Source: Trachythela sp. YZ-2020 (taxonomy: Eukaryota; Cnidaria; Anthozoa; Malacalcyonacea; Clavulariidae). From it: a stretch of 64,000 nucleotides of DNA. Below are positions 12,001 to 21,000 of the stretch, one piece after another (within the stretch, counting starts at the first letter, position 1; each line of letters starts with the position of its first letter). The DNA lies in assembly GCA_016169945.1 (NCBI GenBank), contig JADLSH010000231.1, forward strand, positions 2,108,001-2,172,000, written 5' to 3'. The notes below the pieces were generated by a model. It was not told where the DNA came from. It was given only the letters and a program-made list of their open reading frames with translations, and did no database searches. Both the position numbers and the translations under genes were made by a program.

Positions 12001-15000
12001 GATAAACGGCAGAATTACGCAATAATTTCATAGGCACGAGGGAGTAACAGTGGATAGTGAGGGATAATTGGAGCTGGTCTGAAATTTTGACTCTCAAGCT
12101 ATTGCGCAATTTTTGCCAAGTATTACACAATTCTGGCGTTTACGAAGAGTTGCCTGCGGAGGAGGCTAGTTTGGGTATGTATACATATATTCTTGGCAGC
12201 CTGAAACATATATTAGGCGAAATATAATTCCGAAGTTCTTAACGAACGCGCCTTTAACGAAGGGTCTTCGCTAGAAACGTTGGGTTCTCTCCTTATATGT
12301 TTCAGTCTCTACAACCAAGCGGCAATACCCAATGTATACCTTGAACTCACGAGTAGCTAATGACAATGATATATAAACCAGGACCTCGGTGATATTTAAG
12401 AGATCGGTTATTACGTTTTATTAAATATACAGGGCTGGTGGATGTTACCGTACTCGCGAGGTGTTCAAATTTTGTGGTAAGGGTCGGGGTAGGGGTCAGA
12501 GACAGAATCCAAAATATCCGTACAAGATAAAGTACCTTCCCTAACTCGAACAGCTTACCCGAACGCATAAACAACAAGACATGAATCTATATCCAAATGA
12601 CCAAATATGCTCACAGCTCAGCACACTGGGCAAAGCCCGTAGGCACAAAATAGTTCTCGTGGGCTTATTAAATCATACTGAACTTCTTTAATTTCAGTCA
12701 TTCGCGGATCGGACGTTTGAGTTCTTTGCGCTACTGCACTTTGCACGGTGGTTGCCGAGAATCTCGGCAGTTCAGATTGCGATTGCGCAAAAGAAGCAAG
12801 GACAATTCTTTACGAGCGTTAGCAGCTTAGCGAAGTTTTATATCCAATCATGCAGTTTATAACGTAATTAGGCCGTCGAAGAGCAAAGCCCAAGCCCGAG
12901 TTCTCTTGTTGTATCTAAAATTATTGCAACAATAGCCAAACAGGAAGTAAATCATGATTATTTCTTGTCAGTCACGTTTTTTGTTGGCGCACATCATAGA
13001 TGGGTAGTAACATCGATATATTGCACTTGTTATAATTAATATATTTTATTTTGCAGTATTTCTCACAAAAGAATATTGAATATGATCCTGCTTACGTCTT
13101 TCGAGATTGCCAGGTGCAGTATCCCTTCACAACGTAAAGCTAATGTCGACTCTTTATAGCACTCTCCCAACGTTAATCGTCACGCCCAAATTATCGTCAC
13201 GTGCAAAATACAAGTAGACTTCATAAAAAATATTCTTAGGTAAATCCACGATCCTTTGAAGGGAAATCGTCCGCCTCTTAGTGACTGTGACAGGTCTAAG
13301 GCCTGTACGTTGTTTTCTTGTGGGTAAGAGACTGACATAACATGACGGTTTGTCCCATAAATGTGTTCCGTATATACTGTTCTGATTGGTCGCCTAGCCG
13401 CTGCCATCCATTGCTTTCCACCTCCTGAGATTGCTTTTCACCTGAAAACATTTTGAAGCATTTTGATTGGTCGAAAACTTTGTTTGTTTACCTCCGAATT
13501 TGATGTCCACCGCTGTAAACATTTTCAACCATTTTGATTGGTCGAAAACTTTGTTTTTTACCTCCGAATTTGATGTCCACGTCTGTAAACATTTTGAAGC
13601 ATTCTGATTGGTCGAAAATTTTGCTTCTCACCTCCGAATTTGATGTCCACCACTGAAACAATTCTGAAGCATTTTAATTGGTCGAAAATACACGCCAGGA
13701 GCAAAGGTCAATCTGACCTAAGCTTCAAAATGGCGTCAGTAATCTTTGAATATAGAAAACAACAGAGAAATTTGTTGTTGATCCGGTCATCCAGCGTTAA
13801 AATTAAAGACATGAGGTGGGATTAATATGACAAAGCTTAAGAAGAGGAAGATTTTTCATCGGAACAGTTGAAAGTAAATTAGCTTTACCGGCTAAACCGT
13901 TTACTGATGTTTCTATTTGAATTCGGTATTTAGCCTTGTTTTTGGTATTTTAATACACGTTCGATTTTACATAATGTTAAAAGTTTTTTTATGGGACAAA
14001 ACCGTAATTTCGCTCGGTAGACATCAAAGCCATTAGACATCGATTTTCCATTGGAGGTCAATCGCGGTTCACCTCCAAATCATGGCATAACTGATAATAC
14101 TCTTTTCTGATGAGGAAACCTAGGTCAACCAAAGCCTTGTCTGTCGAAGAACCTGATGTAGATTAAACCCAAGATCATCTTTCCAAATATTCTACTCGTT
14201 TTGTTTATATTTAGGAAACTGTGAGAAAGGTTCATAGATCTGGACAAATTGGTTCCAGTGTTGAAAAAGATATCGGTATGACACAAGGGATGGATTTATA
14301 TTTTTTTAGGGGGAGGTGTGCAGGGGTGCAGGGGGGTGCGCACCCCTTCTATTCTTGGCCAAAGAAGAGGGGTGCCAATTCCCATATCCAAGCCAAATTT
14401 TGGATTTCACAGGGCACTTATCAAACAAAAATAAAATATCGGGCCATTGATGGGCATTTTCGACCATCTAGGCAATCTTATTTTTCAAATATTTTCTGAC
14501 CAGATTACCCCCTTGACCTCAATGATTCACCCAGCCTCGGACGTCGGACACGCCCTGCTTTATGACCAAGCTAGATCCATCCCTGTATGACACATGGCAT
14601 TATCTATATAGATACGTTATACATACAGTAATATGGCTGCGTGATTAATTTTTGACTCTTTCCTCGCGCGATTGAGCTGTTTGTAGCGTATATTTGTCTT
14701 ACAGTATAATTGAATAAAAGTCTCAACCAATCATGCGTTACTTTTACCGGGAAAATAACTCATAATGTTCACATAATTTATAATCATTTTAAATAAAGAT
14801 TTGACTTTTCCAGGTCGTTACCTTCATCCTAACCCGCAATTACGAGAATTCTTACAAAGTTTAATTGAAAGTGGCAAGCAGATATTTCTCATAACAAACA
14901 GTGACTTCAATTTTGTGTAAGTTTTTTGTCAACCCAAAGTATCAAAAAATGAAAGAGGATCAGGAACGGTGAACCAAGGTTACAAAGGTTACTAAGGTTA

Positions 15001-18000
15001 CCAAGCTCCAATACTCAATAGTCACTTCTAGAAGTTGCTTCAGTGCACATGAAACAATGGTACGAGGTCGAAGCTGACATGTCTTAACTATAACTTATAT
15101 AAGGCAACATTGTCAGCCTGGAGTTCAAACTATTACTTCGTGTGCAGTCAAGCAAATGCGGGAAGTGTCAACGGGTATTTCCATGTTTTATAGCAGTAAA
15201 TGTATGTGCCTGTGAATGAAGTACCGTTTCTTCAGTGACAAAATATAGCTCAATTTCGTATTCATTAAAATGTAACTTTCATTTTGACACTGGAAACTTT
15301 ATATCTTTTTTAAACTCTTCTACTTAGGTGCCATACAGGCCTGCTCTGGGACGGTAACTCGCCTTAACTCGCCGCGAGATAATTGCGAGTTAAGGCGATT
15401 TAAGGAAAAATTTGGACTTTTAAGCGATGCGATTTAAGGCGAGTTGCGGTAACTCGCCGCGAGATAATGCAAGTTAAGGCGAGTTAAGACGATTTAAGGA
15501 AAAATTGGGATTTTAAGCGATGCGATTGAAGGCGAGTTGAGGTCCCAGAGCAGGTCTCCATACGGCCATATTATAATGCAACTAGAGGGCTGAGAGACTG
15601 CATACCTTCGCCAGCAAATTGAGTCAAGTATTCATGCATAAATTATACATGCACTGTAATTACACATTCAGATCTGCTCAGCCAGGGAAAGCAAGACAAA
15701 CTTTTGTAAATTTCTCATCCAACTTTAATCCAAATTGAAGCAGAATTTATACTCGATATGTCCTTGGCCTATGGCCATTAGCTCCACAAATGTTAGTATT
15801 AAAATGTTTTATTTTTTTGTGTTATCGTGCTCACAGATACACACAAACAAACCCGGGTGATAACATAACGCCTGGCGCAGGTAATAATGTAGACTTGCTC
15901 CAAGTCTGTCTCTTAAAGGTGTTTTTATTGGGGAGTTATAAAGGATTGGGGAGTTATAAAAGGCGCACGAAGATATAAAGGGCGCACGAAAATTAATGCG
16001 GGCGGGAGGAAATTAAGGCGGGCGGGAGGATATTAAGGCGGGCGGGTGGCTCCCAATTTTCTCGTCTCCCACCCGCCCTCTGTCAACCTTAATTTCCTCC
16101 CGCCCGCATTTTCGTGCGCCCTTTATAACTCCCCAATCCTTTAACTCCCCAATCCTTTATAACTCCCCAATAAAAACCCCTTTAAGAGACAGACTTGGAG
16201 CAGGTCTAGTAATAATGGTCCCGAAGGAAATCGGAGTGCACGGCAAATTCTTGCTGTGTTTATAGAGCCCCTGGGTCAGAATAGAACCCCTGGGTCAGAA
16301 TATTAGAACCCCGGGAATAGAACCCCTGGGTCAGAATATTAAGTAGAAAGGAGTGCTATTTTTCATACAAGGTTAATCCGTACGATAAGCATGTAAAGGC
16401 ATATGTATATACTCATATACTTGATGTTAGATCCGAATGTTAACATAATTATGTGGTCTTTCGGACAGGAACAAGGGCATACGCCACATGTTAGGAGAGA
16501 CATGGATGGAATTATTTGATGTTGTCGTCACCAGTGCCAGGAAACCATCATTTTATCAACGAACTGACAGGTACGTTGAATGTATCGTCGAATTCCGTAA
16601 CATTCGTTTAATATTATCTTGAAAATCAGCCCTATCCCAGCCAGAATGTAGCGATATGACATCGGAAATAAATGATGATGACACTGGAACTTAAGAAATG
16701 TAACTATAAGTACTATAGTATACACACATATGTGAACATTGGTCATGGAAGTGCAACACTTTACCAAGAAGCGAATTACCTAATTTGGTTGGAAACACGT
16801 TTCCAATCCATAGGCGGATTTTCAGATTTTGCTCTGGGGGGGTGCCGAAAATTTAAGGGGGGTGCCAAAAATTTAGGGGGGGAGGTGAGCAACAGGGTGC
16901 GTAGTGCCGCCGAGCAAGCTGCAGCAGGGGTCTGGGGGGCACAGTTGGCAATGGGGGTAAGAAAATTTTGAGATTTTTGGTCTTATTTAGTTCAAAATCC
17001 TTGTTTTTAGTCTTACTTAGTTCAAAATCTTGATTTCAATCACACTGTCATTTATCCCAATGAGCATTTAAATTTTTTTGGGGGGGTGCAAATTTCTCTA
17101 GGTGGGGTGGGAACACTAGGTGCGCACCCCCCCGCACCCCCCCAGAAAATCCGCCTATGTTCCAATCATAGATCACGTCACGACTCTGAATTCTGAGGTA
17201 GTTGCTTATACACGCAGTTACAGTGTTTATTCAGTGGCGTAGAAACTGCGTGGGGGGAGGGTGGAGTCAAATTTTCTTCAGAGTGCCTTTTTGTAAAGCT
17301 AAAACAATTGGAGAGTGCCTTTTCTAACAGAAAAGGTGGCCTTAAGATGAAGTGCCGCTCCAATATGAAGTTGCTTCCTACACCTATGTTTTTATTACAT
17401 ATATATAGAGAGACATAATGGTTAGGTGGAAAACGCGGACATGCGGACACGCGGACATGCGCAAATTGAGAAAAAAAAATGTGACCTATGAAGGTTGAGG
17501 TTGCCAATAACTGCGTTTGGATTTCCTCTGATCTGCTTTCGCCAAAGTCAGTTAACTTACAAACAATAGGTTCGCGGTTAAAAGCTGCCAAAATATCGTC
17601 GTGCTTAAGTTTTTGTCACTGTAATGTCTATTAGAAACCAATACATTTGATGTTTTCAGATCTCTATGATAGACGTTCGAATCGTGCAAATACTGTAAGC
17701 CATCGGCCACATCGCGGGCAATTTTTTGGTACAGGAAAGGTGGGAATATAATTCATTGACGGCATTGTTCTCGTCCAAGTGCCCGAGAAGATCCTGTAGG
17801 TTGGTGATGTGTTTTTCGCTGCTATCCGGACAAAAGATTTGCAAATTGAACGATATGAACTCCATCATTATCGCCGGCGGTTCGATACATACTTTAATAA
17901 ATTTCGCGACATTTTTGTGGTTAAGACTGTGCAGAAGTCTGGCTTCCTTGAAAAATCTTTGTTTTAAATCAAGCCTGGACGATTGCAGAAGTTTCTTGAC

Positions 18001-21000
18001 GACGACTGTTTCTTCGGCTGTTTTCTGCTCGTCTTTAAAAGAAGCGAGTAACACCGAGCCATATGTCCCTCTTCCAAGTTCACTGGTATTCGACAAGTCA
18101 GTCCACAAAAACTGCTCAAGACCTCTCGTGAATTCCTGATAAGCGACTTTTGTCTTAGAAAAAGGAGGTAGTCTAAACGCAGACATCTTGTTATGAATAC
18201 TGTTAGGACAAATATATCGAGTGTCTATTGTAACACACGCGGTATGCACTTGCCACTGCTCACCAGGTGTGATATGTCATTTGATACATCACATTACTTC
18301 AGTAAAAAAACTAACAATTAACTGGAGAGTTAGTTTCATTGTTGTTGTTTTTGTATTCCTATTTAGATGTGTGTTCAATATATTCCATGACTAAATAGAA
18401 ATTCAATAGATAAATTAGATATTTATTTTTTACAAAAAAGTATACATGCCTTATCGACCGGCCCTATGAAAACTAGTCCGATTCTGGAATACTATTTTGC
18501 AGGTTTCGTATCTTCGGTTCTGTATGTGCTATATAGATGAAAATACCAGCATTCGATTCAGTAAGACAATATCTTCTAATTCCTAACGATAGTTTTAGTC
18601 AGAGACAAACATAGCGATATATAACCTTTGAAGGGTCACAAAATATCATATTTCAACAAATTACATATTTGTTCAAAAAATGTAAACAATGTATCACTAA
18701 GGCCCTGTTTATATGAGCCCTACATGAAGGGCTGGCCCTCCTAGGCGAGATCCCGCTTGCTAATACATTTCCCTTTTAAAATTTGCTTGCGTTTATATGA
18801 GAGGAGGGCCAGCCCTACTAGGCGAGATCTCGCTATTGTTTACCCGAGATCTCGCCTAGTAGGGCTGGAAATTTCCCATATAAACGCAACAGGGAGGGCT
18901 AGCCCTCATAGTAGGGCTGAGTAAGAAAACCTCCGTATCTGTCTCAAACTCGGCTTTTAGAATCTTTTTTCACTTTAATTATTTAGCTTTTCAACAATAT
19001 TCAATTGTATGATAGTTATTAGTTGGAAATTTTTCAGAAAAACGTGATTTTGGTCTTCGTAATAAAATAAATGAGCTGCAGGGAAGCCATTTTTAAAAGT
19101 GTTGTTTACGCAAGTTAAGCCAGGGTTGGGATAAAGCACGGATACGGATGGCACGGATACGGATACGGATGGCACGGATACGGATACGGATGAGGGGTAA
19201 AACACGGATATGGGGATAAAACACGGATGTGGGGATAAAACACGGATGAGGGGATAAAACACGGATATGGGGATAAAACACGGATGAGGGGAAAAACACG
19301 GATGAGGGAATAAAACACGGATGAGGGGATAAAACACGGATGGGGGGATAAAACACGGATGAGGGGATAAAACACGGATGAGGGGATAAAACACGGATTG
19401 GGGGATAAAACACGGATGAGGGGATAAAACACGGAAATTGGGGATAAAACACGGATGAGGGGGTAAAACACGGATATGGGGATAAAATACGGACGAGGCA
19501 TAGAATAGGAAGTTTCCTATTCTGTGGATGAGATAATAATTGCCCAACATTTTTTAGTATTTAAATGTACTGACAAATAAAACGTTGATACTCTCTTCTC
19601 AGTAAAACTGGAACCCGTAGACTAGCATAGAACTAAAGTTTCTAAAGGCTGATATACGTCACTGCGCATTCAGGTAATACTTTTTATTTAATATACTTTT
19701 GAGAATACCAGATAACCGATGGAGATTTGTTGCTTGTCAGATGAGTTTCCATTTACGCGGTCTGATTATAATTAACTCGCAGTGCAAGACGCCGGCAGAT
19801 TACAGGGCGAATTTATAGTTTGATAACCACAAAAAGTACGCGTTTGTCATTTAATTTATGTTACCGGGTTAAATGTTTTCTTTTAAAAATAGTTTAATAT
19901 CTATGACAAGATATTTTGTAATGAATTTTGATACAAATCTTAAAATAAGGTAATTTTGAATAAATGCCAAAACATGGGAGCGACATGACAAGGCTTCTCA
20001 TGTAGATGTCAAGACGAATTTATAGTTTGATAACCACAAAAAGTACGCGTTGTTATTTATTGTTTTTTTGTATACAGTCTACGACAAGATATTTTATATA
20101 TTTGATACAAATCATAGCCAGAATAAGGAGATTTTTGAATAAAAGTTCTTCCAACAAATGCGCGCAGAAGTTCGCGCTTATTGATGCGCAGTCTACGTAT
20201 ATCAGCCTTTAGAAACTTTACTTCTATGCTAGTCTACGGGTTCCAGTTTTAGAAGAGAGTATCAACGTTTTATTTGTCAGTACATTTAAATACTAAAAAA
20301 TGTTGGGCAATTATTATCTCATCCACGTATTTTATTCCCATATCCGTGTTTTATCCCGCAATGAGGAAAACATTGCCGCTGAATTCCCAGGGATCTAAAA
20401 TCTATTGTGCTTGAAAACAAAGTGAATATCTTAGAATATTAAGTGGTTGCGTTTTTTTTGATACACCCTGTACATCAAATAAACAAATATGGTTGGTTTA
20501 ATTTATGTTATTACAAAGGTATCTGTTTCTAAACGTTCACGAACAATTTATCAGGTCAACAAACTGTCCATTAAATAGTTGTGTTTGGTAGTGAATAGTT
20601 CGGTTTCGTAGTTAATAGTTCTGTTGGGTTTGGTTCTTAATAATAGGGTTTGGTAGTTAATAATAAATAAAGATCTTATGTAATCTACAAAGATCTACTG
20701 GTAATATTTCAAGGGTTTTAAATTTAATCAGGACTGATCTGACCCCTCGCAGCAATTATCTTTCTATTAGAAATTACTAGTTATATTATTATATTATTCG
20801 CCGAAACATCGCGCCTTTCTAAAGGTCAAATTACACCTGGAGCATGATTTTCACGTGCATCGGGCAACGGGTAAACCTTATTGGTTTATTTCAGAATTGT
20901 TTTACCGAAGCCCAATGGCATTAACAACATTTTAGTTCATATTACACGCAAAGAAATGGATATCGTTTATCGATTATTGTTGTATTGTTTAGATTTTCCA

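Noticed and set aside
18975..19550. Long - strand frames rich in Phe-Ile-Pro-Ser
   Set aside because: They are translations of the 19-bp minisatellite, open in several frames at once.
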